Shown piece after piece: positions 1 through 7,998 of a stretch of 37,286 nt of DNA. Both the position numbers and the translations under genes were made by a program. A model generated the notes under the pieces. It did not search any database, was not told where the DNA came from, and saw only the letters and a list, made by a program, of their open reading frames with translations. The stretch is from Desulfobacteraceae bacterium (GTDB taxonomy: Bacteria > Desulfobacterota > DSM-4660 > Desulfatiglandales > Desulfatiglandaceae), in NCBI GenBank assembly GCA_003599015.1, contig QZIK01000075.1, positions 1 to 37,286 on the forward strand, given 5' to 3'. Every line of letters begins with the position of its first letter. Within the stretch, counting starts at the first letter, position 1.

Positions 1-253
1 GAACCTGGGATTCCCGCCCGTAACCTCTCAGGCCCTCTGCTATATTGAAAACAATGTCCCATCTCCTTCCCCGGGCCAGCAAAGGTACCAGGGCCATGAT
101 GTTCCCAATACGCTCGGTTTTGTAACCGAGGTCCTCCAGTGCTCGCTCGATGGCCTCTACAGTGTCAACACGATCAAATTCAGCGGTTTCTTCCTCGCCC
201 AGCCCCATGGATAGATAGTCATCCCGAAGGTCACAGGTAATACCTACGTTCAT
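1..253 (-). CDS. ATP-grasp ligase, D-alanine-D-alanine ligase-like (N-terminal part only)
   Basis: Reading the complement from an ATG at 253 gives an open frame of 84 codons that runs off the left edge, so only the N-terminus is present. It begins MNVGITCDLRDDY and contains ERALEDLGY and IVFNIAEGLRG, the N-terminal pattern of D-Ala-D-Ala ligase-like ATP-grasp proteins. The ATP-binding and catalytic parts lie outside the window, so the substrate cannot be read. Its start codon lies inside the 3' end of the upstream aminomutase gene (23-bp overlap), which implies translational coupling. True cell-wall Ddl usually sits with mur genes, so a dedicated ligase acting with the aminomutase is an inference worth considering. 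The family call is fairly firm; the substrate is unknown. Confidence 0.72.
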   Translation of the reverse strand, partial: MNVGITCDLRDDYLSMGLGEEETAEFDRVDTVEAIERALEDLGYKTERIGNIMALVPLLARGRRWDIVFNIAEGLRGYGRESQV

Positions 254-1592
254 GCTCCCCCCTTGAAATGGCTCCGCCCTTTTGCTCAGAGATGACAACT
301 CCAACATCCGGGTAACGAAATGTAAGCCCCTGATAATTTCCCAGGATGAGATCATCTCCCTCCGTCCCCAGGATGCTCTCAGGTATTAGTGGTATCTTGC
401 CGCCACCCCCGGGGGCATCTATTACATAAGTAGGAACGGCGTATCCTGTGGTGTGTCCCCTCAGTCCACTGATTATTTCAAGACCCTTTGACACGGGGGT
501 CCTGAAATGAGATGAGCCTAATATCGGATCACACTGATAGAGATAGTAAGGCTTAACCCTTATCCTAAGGAGTCCGTGGACAAGCCTTTTCATGGTTTCC
601 ACCTGGTCATTTATACCAGCCAGCAGAACCGTCTGGCTCCCTAGAGGGATGCCGGCATCTGCAAGCCGCTCGCATGCCTGTGACGTCTCGAGGGTTATCT
701 CCTCCGGATGGGTAAAATGGATACTCATCCAGAGGGGGTGATAGCGTCTTAGCATCCTCACGAGCCCCGGAGTAATACGCTGAGGAAGAACCACCGGTGC
801 CTTTGTGCCTATTCGAAGAAACTCCACATGACGGATCTTTCTCAATCTCGACAAAAGCCATTCCAGTTTCTCATTGGAAAGGGTCAAAGGATCCCCTCCC
901 GAAAGCAGAACGTCTCTCACCTTTGTGTTGGACTCAATGTAGGCTATCGCCTTCTCCCACTGTGTGGGATTAATCTGAGAGCTTCTTCCGTCTCCAACCA
1001 TCCTGGAACGGGTACAATATCTGCAGTAGCTGGAGCAATAATCTGTAACAAGAAAAAGAACCCTGTCCGGATACCTGTGGACAAGCCCAGGCACAGGGCT
1101 GTCATGTTCCTCTTCAAGAGGATCAGAGGACTCTCCCTGAGAAGCATTGAACTCCGCACACACAGGTATAACGGCTCGCCTGAGCGGGTGAAGCGGATTT
1201 GTCCTGTCCAGAAGGCTGGCGTAATAGGGGGTTACAGCAACAGGGAGCTGTTTCCCGAAATTTGCAATTGCATCTTCCTCGTCCCTGGATAGTTGAAGTA
1301 TGATTGCAGTGGCCCTGCTGCTGCAGATACGGTGCCGCAACTGCCATTGCCAGTCATTCCAGTTGGCAAGGGAAGCCTCAGGAAAAAAACGCTTTCTAAA
1401 GGCCGTACTCCTGGGACTTACACGGAAGGCAGGTTGATTATCCACCTTCCTTATTGGTATTACATTTCTTTTTTTTAAGAGACAGGGAACCTGCTGTGGA
1501 CAGCCGGAACCAGCGGCCGATTCATCCTTTGACCATGAGATGCTACTACTGGGGGGCTTGCTTTCGTCTGAGGCCAGTATCTCCTTTTCCAT
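231..1592 (-). CDS. kamA: KamA-family radical SAM lysine 2,3-aminomutase
   Basis: The 453-residue protein carries the radical SAM cluster motif CxxxCxxC (C186, C190, C193) and the PLP-lysine motif DAPGGGGK (K399). The two aspartates that bind the lysine side chain in clostridial lysine 2,3-aminomutase are both present with the same 37-residue spacing (D355 in YQCD and D392 in VIDAPGG). This favours L-lysine to beta-lysine isomerisation over the glutamate-specific relatives. The first 60 or so residues are Ser/Pro/Lys-rich and longer than in the short EpmB type. The start at 1592 is preceded by an AAGGAGG-type ribosome site (complement of 1606-1612), spaced a little far. It overlaps the following ATP-grasp gene. 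An EF-P-modifying EpmB role is less likely because no EpmA or efp gene is adjacent. Confidence 0.88.
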   Translation of the reverse strand: MEKEILASDESKPPSSSISWSKDESAAGSGCPQQVPCLLKKRNVIPIRKVDNQPAFRVSPRSTAFRKRFFPEASLANWNDWQWQLRHRICSSRATAIILQLSRDEEDAIANFGKQLPVAVTPYYASLLDRTNPLHPLRRAVIPVCAEFNASQGESSDPLEEEHDSPVPGLVHRYPDRVLFLVTDYCSSYCRYCTRSRMVGDGRSSQINPTQWEKAIAYIESNTKVRDVLLSGGDPLTLSNEKLEWLLSRLRKIRHVEFLRIGTKAPVVLPQRITPGLVRMLRRYHPLWMSIHFTHPEEITLETSQACERLADAGIPLGSQTVLLAGINDQVETMKRLVHGLLRIRVKPYYLYQCDPILGSSHFRTPVSKGLEIISGLRGHTTGYAVPTYVIDAPGGGGKIPLIPESILGTEGDDLILGNYQGLTFRYPDVGVVISEQKGGAISRGEHERRYYL

Positions 1593-1740
1593 TGTCTGCT
1601 TTGTTCCTCCTTATGTATTTTATTAACTTATCCAACAGAATTTAAAATAATTATTTCCACTTTAAAACCCAACGCGGAACCTATGGGACGCATTACCTTT
1701 TGTTATTCCTTTTCGCGGAAAAACTTTTTTTAAAATAATT

Positions 1741-2001
1741 TCATCTATCTCTCAGCCAATACTCATCAACGGTTACCATCTTTTTATCTTCCGTTTGGCT
1801 GACAAAACCGCTCAGTTCAACATGCCTTCGCATTAAAGAGTATAGCTCATCACCCTTACTGTCAGGGTTGATAATGTATTCTTCCTCCCCGGTGGTAGAA
1901 ATGGCTATGCGTACAGGCCTGCCCTTACCATCCCACTCAACGGGCACTATGATACCCGTGAGCCTTTTAGAGATGCCTTTTTTCTTCCCAGGCCTCGGCA
2001 T
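1741..2001 (-). CDS. Small conserved-looking hypothetical protein, possibly OB-fold
   Basis: An 86-residue protein with a strong ribosome site (AAAGGAGG, complement of 2012-2019) 11 nt before its ATG, which supports it as a real gene. It has a basic N-terminus (MPRPGKKKG), then an alternating beta pattern (GIIVPVEWDGKGRPVRIAIST, EEEYII), a short helix-like stretch (KGDELYSLMRRHV), and a final strand pair (VELSGFV, KMVTVDEYWL). That order of strands with one helix resembles a small OB-fold domain, but I recognise no named family and assign no function. It lies on the same strand as the aminomutase with 148 bp between them, and it is divergent from the EndoQ-helicase gene, sharing the repeat-containing control region. 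Confidence 0.7.
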   Translation of the reverse strand: MPRPGKKKGISKRLTGIIVPVEWDGKGRPVRIAISTTGEEEYIINPDSKGDELYSLMRRHVELSGFVSQTEDKKMVTVDEYWLRDR

Positions 2002-2122
2002 ATCGCCTCACGCCTCCTTTCTTACCATCGTCGTACAGGGACATGTTGTCTTTTCTCAGCATTCCGTATGCCAATTACTTAACATATTATTTTTATTAAG
2101 TTTATTGATAGAAACCATAAAT

Positions 2123-2149
2123 GATATAGGAACCTGGAGTTCCTATATC
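2123..2149. repeat. Inverted repeat 1 of 3: 11-bp perfect arms, GGAA-N7-TTCC core
   Basis: Perfect dyad GATATAGGAAC, 5-nt centre CTGGA, then GTTCCTATATC. It lies in the divergent region between the 86-residue ORF and the EndoQ-helicase gene. No T-tract follows, so an operator is more likely than a terminator. Its core GGAA(2129-2132)-N7-TTCC(2140-2143) recurs twice downstream. Confidence 0.7.
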
Positions 2150-2190
2150 CCAGACTAACGCCGGCAAAAGGCTCAAATTGAAGCCACATT

Positions 2191-2217
2191 TTGACATAAC
2201 TATTTGACATATATAGT
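2191..2217 (+). promoter_or_regulatory. Candidate sigma-70 promoter for the EndoQ-helicase gene
   Basis: TTGACA at 2191-2196 is followed 15 bp later by TATAGT at 2212-2217. A second TTGACA overlaps at 2204-2209 and a third is at 2301-2306, but neither has a convincing -10. The spacing is shorter than ideal, so the exact promoter is uncertain. Confidence 0.35.
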
Positions 2218-2230
2218 TTTTTTGTAAAAA

Positions 2231-2245
2231 GGAATTCTAAGTTCC
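2231..2245. repeat. Inverted repeat 2 of 3: GGAA-N7-TTCC core
   Basis: The sequence AGGAATTCTAAGTTCCTAT shares the AGGAA...GTTCCTAT frame with repeat 1 and has the same 7-nt spacing. It begins about 14 bp after the candidate -10 at 2212-2217, a position where a bound repressor would block transcription. Confidence 0.6.
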
Positions 2246-2261
2246 TATTAGGTTCAAAACA

Positions 2262-2276
2262 GGAATTATTTGTTCC
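2262..2276. repeat. Inverted repeat 3 of 3: GGAA-N7-TTCC core
   Basis: AGGAATTATTTGTTCC has the same core and spacing as the other two. Its core starts 31 bp after that of repeat 2 (about three helical turns), which would place both sites on one face of the DNA. It lies 60 bp before the start codon of the EndoQ-helicase gene. Confidence 0.6.
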
Positions 2277-2335
2277 GCATGCTACGACCCCAATCATTGA
2301 TTGACACTGGTAAAGATATTTTGTTTCTTTAGAGT

Positions 2336-5300
2336 ATGAGATTCCTGGCTGATCTGCACATACATTCGCGTTACTCAAGGGCAACCGCTAGAGATCTAAC
2401 CCCTGAAAATCTATCCCTTTGGGCAAAGAAAAAGGGTCTAGCGGTCATTGGTACTGGAGATTTTACCCATCCGGGGTGGGTCTCGGAACTTAAGGAAAAG
2501 CTGGTTGAAAAAGAAGTCGGCATATACCAACTTACCCCTTCATTTGAGGCTGCTTTTAAAAATCTTATTCCCCACGCATCTGAGAAGCCTACAAGGTTCA
2601 TTCTGACTGGAGAGATAAGCTGTATATATAAAAAAGATGGCAGGACAAGAAAAATTCATCACCTGCTTCTTATGCCCTCCTTTGAGTCCCTGGATAGATT
2701 TAACCGCAGCCTGACCCGCATCGGAAACCTCGCATCTGACGGACGGCCGATTCTTGGTCTTGATTCACGAGATCTTCTTGAACTTGCCCTTGAAGCAGAA
2801 GAGTCTTCTTTGCTTATTCCCGCGCACATATGGACCCCATGGTTTTCCCTCTTCGGTTCCAAATCCGGCTTCGAAACCCTGGAGGAATGCTTTGGTGATT
2901 TGACGAGCCATGTCAAAGCCCTTGAAACCGGTCTGTCATCAGATCCGCCCATGAATCGCTTGCTTTCATGTCTTGATCATCTCAACCTTATATCCAATTC
3001 CGATGCCCACTCGACATCGAAACTAGGAAGAGAGGCCAATATTTTTGATACGGAAATCAGCTACAGTGCAATAACCAGAGCCATAAAAACAGGAGAAGGT
3101 CTTGAGGGAACCGTTGAATTCTTTCCAGAGGAGGGGAAATACCACCTGGATGGCCACCGAAAATGCAATGTTAAATACGAGCCCTTTCAGACCGAAGCTG
3201 CGGGCGAAAAATGCCCGGTTTGCGGACGTCCCCTGACTGTTGGTGTCCTTAACCGTGTAGGAAAACTCTCAGACCGCCACCGCCCCGTGATGACAAGGGA
3301 TTTCTTCTCCGTTATCCCTTTGGCAGAAATCCTTTCGGAGATCATGCAGTGCGGGGCAACTTCAAGGAAGGTAACCGAAGAATATGAAAGGGTTATCACC
3401 TTGCTTGGACCTGAGTTGGATGTACTTTTGTTTGCTCCCACCGAACAGATTAAGGAAACAGGAGGGCCCTTGCTGGCGGAAGCCCTATCAAGAATGAGGA
3501 GAAATGAGGTTCTAAAAAATGAAGGCTACGATGGAGAATACGGCACCATAAGGCTTTTTGGAAAAAACGAACTCCAGACTATTAAAGGTCAAGAAGCACT
3601 TTTCTCGCCTGCTCCAACATCATCCAAGCAACTGAGAAAAACTAATATGGATAGAGCGCCACGGGCCCTGGAATGGAAAGCCCCGCAGGTCCCCCGGGAG
3701 CCACCTCAAAAGGATCCTATTCTAAGCCCTCTTAACCCCGAGCAGATGGAAGCAGTTACATACAACTCAGGCCACATACTTGTAACGGCAGGTCCTGGAA
3801 CAGGAAAAACCCTTACCCTTACCCACCGCATAGCATTTCTTATCCGAAGCGGCATGGCAAAGCCAAGCGAGATCATTGCCCTTACCTTCACTCGAAAGGC
3901 TGCAAAGGAGATGCAGGAGAGGGTAGCCTCTCTCCTTGCCTCATGTGGATTAAATTCAGTCAGAACTTCCACACCATCAATAGGCACATTTCATTCATTC
4001 TGTCTTGATCTCATTAAAAGGAATGAACAAGAAGGTCTTGCAACTCATAGAGCAAGCAGCTATCAGGAGGAGGTCGCATCCGTTTTGACATTGTGTCCTG
4101 AATGGGAGATCCAACGGATAGCTCGTGAGAGCCTTTCTGCATGCGGGCAAGGGGCCCGATCCGTCCATGCATTTTTCAGAGCCATAGCGGACCTCAAGAG
4201 GGCAGATGTCCTTGCAAGTCCTGCAAAATCAACAAGCCATCAGTTCCTAGCTCCATTTCGGGCTTATCAACAGGCCCTCTCAGAGCTCCAGATGCGTGAC
4301 TACGACGATCTGGAGGTGGATGCCTTGAGACTTTTATCATACGGGAGAAAAATTTCTGAAAGTCAAAATGAATATCCCCGCTGGATTCTGGTGGATGAAT
4401 ACCAGGATTCAAATAAGACGCAGGCCGAGCTGATTCGAAGACTCTCGGAGAATTATTCCGCCAGTGTATTCGCTATAGGGGATCCTGACCAGGCCATATA
4501 CGGATTCAGGGGTGCCGACCCGGATAATTTCGCTTTTTTCTCCGATTATTTTCCAAAGGCAAAGCTCGTAACACTAAAGAGAAATTATCGCTCCACCAAA
4601 ACTATCATTGAGACTGCAGAATCCGTGCTCGGCAAGCGGAATTGCCTCTTCAGCGAGTCTAAAGAAGACGGTCCAATATTCCTTGCCGGCTGCAACAGCG
4701 ACTCAGCCGAGGCTGAAATGGTGGCAGAAGAAATTGAGAGACTAATTGGTGGCATATCTCATTTTTCACTTGACAGCGGAAGGGTTTCGGTATCCGAAGA
4801 TACTTCTTCTTATGGCTTTGGAGACATCGCGGTTCTTTTCAGGCTAAACGCAATGGGTGATGCTCTGGGGGAGGCACTCGAGAAGGCTTCTATTCCCTTT
4901 GCGCGATCCGGTGAAAAGCCCCTGGTCAGCCGCTATCCGGTGAACCTGCTATGGGCCTATATGCTCAGAGTGCAATATCCGGAAAATCCATCCTACCGTA
5001 AGGTCTATGAGGAAACCTGCTCAAGGGAGGGAATATCCGAGGTGCACTTGGTTCCTGGTTTCATGCCTTCGTCGGGTCTGGACAGCATAATAGATGAGGC
5101 GGTGTCTCTTCACGGACTGGAGCCGACGGAAAAAAACTCTAAAGAAGCACTGAGCCTCCTAAAGGATTACGCAAAGGATTCAGGAGGAAACATGAAGGGA
5201 TTGCTCGATGCATTATCCCTTGAAAGAGGGTTGGACCATGGGTTACTTAAGGTCGACAGAGTCTCTCTTATGTCAATACACTCTGCAAAGGGACTGGAGT

Positions 5301-5587
5301 GGCCGGTGGTTTTCATAGTAGGATGCGAAGAAGGTCTTATTCCATGCACTGTTTTCCAGGAAATAAATGAAGAAGAAGAAAGGCGTCTCCTTTATGTAGG
5401 CATTACGAGGGCCCGCACCAGGGTAGTACTGTCATGGTCAAGGTATCGCAAAATCGCAGGGCTAAAGACGGGGAACGGGCCTTCTCCATTTCTTTCAGCA
5501 ATCCCTTCCCGCCTTTGCGAGCGATTGAAAACAAGAAAGGCTCTTCCTAAACCCAGAAAGCCGGTCCAGATGGGGTTGTTTTCATGA
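2336..5587 (+). CDS. Endonuclease Q-like PHP nuclease fused to UvrD/Rep-family helicase
   Basis: The 1083-residue protein has two halves. Residues 1 to about 400 resemble endonuclease Q: PHP metal motifs DLHIHS (6-11), GTGDFTHPGW, PAHIW and SNSDAHS, then a Cys element (C277, C293, C296). Known EndoQ enzymes nick DNA 5' of uracil, hypoxanthine and abasic sites. From about residue 465 it is a superfamily 1A helicase: Walker A GPGTGKT (486-492), DEYQD (687-691), GDPDQAIYGFRGAD, LKRNYRS, the SIHSAKGLEWPVVF motif V, and LLYVGITRAR. The last residues, QMGLFS (1078-1083), resemble a beta-clamp-binding peptide. The likely role is DNA repair that couples lesion nicking to unwinding (inference). No clear Shine-Dalgarno precedes the ATG at 2336. 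It is divergent from the 86-residue gene and followed by a terminator. Confidence 0.9.
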   Translation: MRFLADLHIHSRYSRATARDLTPENLSLWAKKKGLAVIGTGDFTHPGWVSELKEKLVEKEVGIYQLTPSFEAAFKNLIPHASEKPTRFILTGEISCIYKKDGRTRKIHHLLLMPSFESLDRFNRSLTRIGNLASDGRPILGLDSRDLLELALEAEESSLLIPAHIWTPWFSLFGSKSGFETLEECFGDLTSHVKALETGLSSDPPMNRLLSCLDHLNLISNSDAHSTSKLGREANIFDTEISYSAITRAIKTGEGLEGTVEFFPEEGKYHLDGHRKCNVKYEPFQTEAAGEKCPVCGRPLTVGVLNRVGKLSDRHRPVMTRDFFSVIPLAEILSEIMQCGATSRKVTEEYERVITLLGPELDVLLFAPTEQIKETGGPLLAEALSRMRRNEVLKNEGYDGEYGTIRLFGKNELQTIKGQEALFSPAPTSSKQLRKTNMDRAPRALEWKAPQVPREPPQKDPILSPLNPEQMEAVTYNSGHILVTAGPGTGKTLTLTHRIAFLIRSGMAKPSEIIALTFTRKAAKEMQERVASLLASCGLNSVRTSTPSIGTFHSFCLDLIKRNEQEGLATHRASSYQEEVASVLTLCPEWEIQRIARESLSACGQGARSVHAFFRAIADLKRADVLASPAKSTSHQFLAPFRAYQQALSELQMRDYDDLEVDALRLLSYGRKISESQNEYPRWILVDEYQDSNKTQAELIRRLSENYSASVFAIGDPDQAIYGFRGADPDNFAFFSDYFPKAKLVTLKRNYRSTKTIIETAESVLGKRNCLFSESKEDGPIFLAGCNSDSAEAEMVAEEIERLIGGISHFSLDSGRVSVSEDTSSYGFGDIAVLFRLNAMGDALGEALEKASIPFARSGEKPLVSRYPVNLLWAYMLRVQYPENPSYRKVYEETCSREGISEVHLVPGFMPSSGLDSIIDEAVSLHGLEPTEKNSKEALSLLKDYAKDSGGNMKGLLDALSLERGLDHGLLKVDRVSLMSIHSAKGLEWPVVFIVGCEEGLIPCTVFQEINEEEERRLLYVGITRARTRVVLSWSRYRKIAGLKTGNGPSPFLSAIPSRLCERLKTRKALPKPRKPVQMGLFS

Positions 5588-5610
5588 GAGCCTTCCGGCT
5601 CTTTCCTTTT
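5586..5610 (+). terminator. Intrinsic terminator of the EndoQ-helicase gene
   Basis: A 6-bp perfect stem AGAGCC/GGCTCT (5587-5592 with 5597-5602) with a TTCC loop is followed by TTCCTTTT. The stem starts within the stop codon. The T-rich tail is only on the plus strand, so it should not stop the convergent purH transcript. Confidence 0.65.
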
Positions 5611-6926
5611 CAATGTTTGAAAGCCCTTTGCCCTGTAAAAACCATGCTGACCTTGGGGCTTGCCTCATTGCAGGCCTCAATGACCTCAAAGTCCCTCATG
5701 GAACCTCCTGGCTGAACAATGGCTGTTATTCCCTGGCAGATTGCCACGTCCACCCCGTCTCTAAAAGGGAAAAAGGCATCCGATACCATTACAGAGCCTA
5801 TCAGACCTCCTTTGGCATCCCGGGTTTCAAGGTCTATCTGCTCAAGCAATAAACGATCCTTTTGTCCCTTCTTTACTGCAAGTTCAAGGTCCTTGTAAGG
5901 GACCCCAAACCGCCTGAAACAAAGAGCATCGGCATACTTGGTATAGGCCTTGTAAACGGCAATCTCTGCCACCCCGACCCTGTCCTGCTCGCCGGTGCCA
6001 ATTCCAACGGTGACCCCATCCTTGACATAAAGCACCGAGTTGGAGGTAACCCCCTGCTCCACCTGCCATCCGAAAAGCAGGTCTTCATATTCCTTTTCCG
6101 TAGGCTGCCTCTCAATGGAGTAAGTTTTTCCTTCGTGAAAGGCCGTAGCCGGCAGAAAATCCCTTGCTGTTCTAATACGGTTTAATGGAGACTGCTGGAT
6201 AATGATACCGCCATCCATAAGACTTTTTATATCAACAAATCTTAAAGATGCATACTCTGAAAGCCTTTCCATCCTGGATATCCGCAGTATCCTAAGGTTG
6301 GACCTTTTTGCCAATATGGCTACAGCCCCTTCCTCATATTCCGGAGCAGCGACAACCTCCAGGTAGTTTTCCGCCACCATATCTGCCGTAGTCCTATCCA
6401 GGGAACGATTGAAAACAGCGCAACCCCCAAATGCTGCTATCCGATCCGCCATATTTGCCTTCTCATAGGCAACAAATATGTTTTCAGCCCAGGACACCCC
6501 GCACGGATTGTTATGTTTAACGATTACTACGGCCGGTTTTTCAGTCAAATACTTCAATATGTTAAGTGCGCTGTCCACGTCGGTTAAGTTTGTTTTCCCA
6601 GGATGCTTGCCGCTCCGGATCATATCTTCTTCGGAGATCGAAGAGACAAGCCCTCTGCCTGGCTCAATGAAGCTGCACTCACCAAGAATAAGATTCCCGT
6701 TCACCAGTTCGTAAAGGGCAGCCTCCTGCCCGGGGTTTTCGCCGTAGCGAAGACCCTTTTCAATAAGTTCACCTGACTTTTCATCAGGTATCTTCCATGT
6801 CTTCTTGCGGTAACAGAGAACCTTTTCTCCGTAGGAAATATTAATTTCAATAGGAAAATGATCATCCATAACGGTTCTGTATATGCTCCTAAGGCCTTCC
6901 CCCATACCATCCTCCCTCTTGGCCAT
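5610..6926 (-). CDS. purH: Monofunctional AICAR formyltransferase (PurH C-terminal-type)
   Basis: Transfers the formyl group of 10-formyl-tetrahydrofolate to AICAR in the penultimate step of IMP synthesis. At 438 residues it contains only the AICARFT part: LRYGENPGQEA (59-69), the catalytic VIVKHNNPCG motif (K137, H138), AAFGGCAVFN, SDAFFPFRDGVD and the C-terminal QPGGSMRD. The MGS-like IMP cyclohydrolase domain at the N-terminus of bifunctional PurH is absent, so cyclisation must be encoded elsewhere. The ATG at 6926 lies 6 bp after the folE2 stop. A second in-frame ATG (codon 8, at 6905) has a better ribosome site (GGAGG, 5 nt) and may be the real start. It is convergent with the EndoQ-helicase gene and probably in an operon with folE2. 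Confidence 0.9.
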   Translation of the reverse strand: MAKREDGMGEGLRSIYRTVMDDHFPIEINISYGEKVLCYRKKTWKIPDEKSGELIEKGLRYGENPGQEAALYELVNGNLILGECSFIEPGRGLVSSISEEDMIRSGKHPGKTNLTDVDSALNILKYLTEKPAVVIVKHNNPCGVSWAENIFVAYEKANMADRIAAFGGCAVFNRSLDRTTADMVAENYLEVVAAPEYEEGAVAILAKRSNLRILRISRMERLSEYASLRFVDIKSLMDGGIIIQQSPLNRIRTARDFLPATAFHEGKTYSIERQPTEKEYEDLLFGWQVEQGVTSNSVLYVKDGVTVGIGTGEQDRVGVAEIAVYKAYTKYADALCFRRFGVPYKDLELAVKKGQKDRLLLEQIDLETRDAKGGLIGSVMVSDAFFPFRDGVDVAICQGITAIVQPGGSMRDFEVIEACNEASPKVSMVFTGQRAFKH

Positions 6927-6932
6927 TATGCC

Positions 6933-7703
6933 CTAAGCCTTGTGTTTTTCAACATAGGCATATGCGCTGTGGTTATGAATTGACTCGAAATTTTCAGATT
7001 CAACCGAAAACCATGTTATATTTGAGTCCATGTCCAGTTTCAAAGCAATCTCCCGAACTATGTCTTCAACAAACATTGGATTTCTATAGGCCTTTTCTGT
7101 TACATATTTTTCGTCCTCCCGCTTGAGCACAGAATACACCTCACTGGAGGCTGACTCTTCAGCAAGCTTGATAAGATCTTCCAGCCATACGAACTTCTTG
7201 AATCTCACCCGGATCCGAACTTCACCCCTCTGATTGTGAGCCCCGTAATCGCTTATTTCCTTGGAACAGGGACAAAGGGTAGAGATGGGCACGTTAATCA
7301 TTATCACCAGGTCAGGTTTTTCCGCAAGGGATCCCCTAAAGGTACAGAGATATTCCATTAGGCCTTCCGCACCTGTTACGGGAGCGGCCTTCTTGATGAA
7401 ATAGGGAAATCTGATCTCCATATGAGCGCTCTGGGCGTTGAGCCTTTCCTTCATCTCCCTTAGGATCACAGTGAAATTCTGCAAAGAGATCCTGCGACTG
7501 TGCTCGTTGAGTATCTCTACAAAACGGCTCATGTGAGTGCCTTTATAATAGCGGGGAAGATTAACGTACATATTTATCCTGGCCACGGTCTGCTGTTCGC
7601 CCATATCCTTATCCAGGACCGTTATGGGATAGCTGATTCCCTTAACCCCTACCTGGTCTATATCAATGTTCCTGTGATCCCTGTGGTTTTGTATATCCTC
7701 CAT
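6933..7703 (-). CDS. folE2: GTP cyclohydrolase FolE2 (type IB)
   Basis: Converts GTP to 7,8-dihydroneopterin triphosphate, the first step of folate (and queuosine) synthesis. The 256-residue length is normal. Diagnostic FolE2 features are GTHMSRFVEILNEHS (55-69), STLCPCSKEIS.YGAHNQRG (C144/C146 region, the metal-binding cysteine) and the C-terminal ESIHNHSAYAYVE. FolE2 is the variant that can use metals other than zinc and often replaces FolE when zinc is scarce. A GAGGTGAG ribosome site lies immediately before the ATG. It is first in a likely two-gene operon with the AICAR transformylase, so a folate producer and a formyl-folate consumer share one transcript. No Zur-box-like palindrome was recognised upstream. 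Confidence 0.94.
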   Translation of the reverse strand: MEDIQNHRDHRNIDIDQVGVKGISYPITVLDKDMGEQQTVARINMYVNLPRYYKGTHMSRFVEILNEHSRRISLQNFTVILREMKERLNAQSAHMEIRFPYFIKKAAPVTGAEGLMEYLCTFRGSLAEKPDLVIMINVPISTLCPCSKEISDYGAHNQRGEVRIRVRFKKFVWLEDLIKLAEESASSEVYSVLKREDEKYVTEKAYRNPMFVEDIVREIALKLDMDSNITWFSVESENFESIHNHSAYAYVEKHKA

Positions 7704-7737
7704 CTCACCTCAATCCTTCTAAGTTGTCTGTCCAGTC

Positions 7738-7764
7738 ACTATCTCACAGGAAAGGGGTTGTCAA
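7738..7764 (-). promoter_or_regulatory. Candidate promoter for folE2-purH
   Basis: On the minus strand a perfect TTGACA (7764-7759) is followed after 15 bp by GATAGT (7743-7738), giving a leader of about 30 nt before folE2. The -35 is perfect, but the spacing is short. Confidence 0.4.
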
Positions 7765-7832
7765 GGCGTCAATCAGCGCCAGGAAATTTCGCCGGCAAAT
7801 GTTATTATCCTAATCCTAGCCGGAAAACCCTC

Positions 7833-7861
7833 TTGATTTTCATTCAATTCGAATTTATTAT
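7833..7861 (+). promoter_or_regulatory. Candidate promoter for tRNA-Pro
   Basis: TTGATT (7833-7838), 17 bp, then TATTAT (7856-7861). The predicted start is about 7 nt before the mature tRNA 5' end, consistent with a single-tRNA transcript. Confidence 0.5.
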
Positions 7862-7874
7862 TTTCAATCTTTTT

Positions 7875-7951
<77 letters not shown>

Positions 7952-7998
7952 TGTCCTCTTCCTTAGCTTGAATCTGGAAAGCTGTGTTTGACTTATTT

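Noticed and set aside
2123-2149. Repeat 1 as an intrinsic terminator
   Set aside because: No T-tract on either side, and the core recurs twice in weaker forms, which fits operators better.
2123-2276. Repeats read as a CRISPR array
   Set aside because: Only three degenerate dyads at unequal spacing (102 and 31 bp), no repeat-spacer structure, no cas genes.
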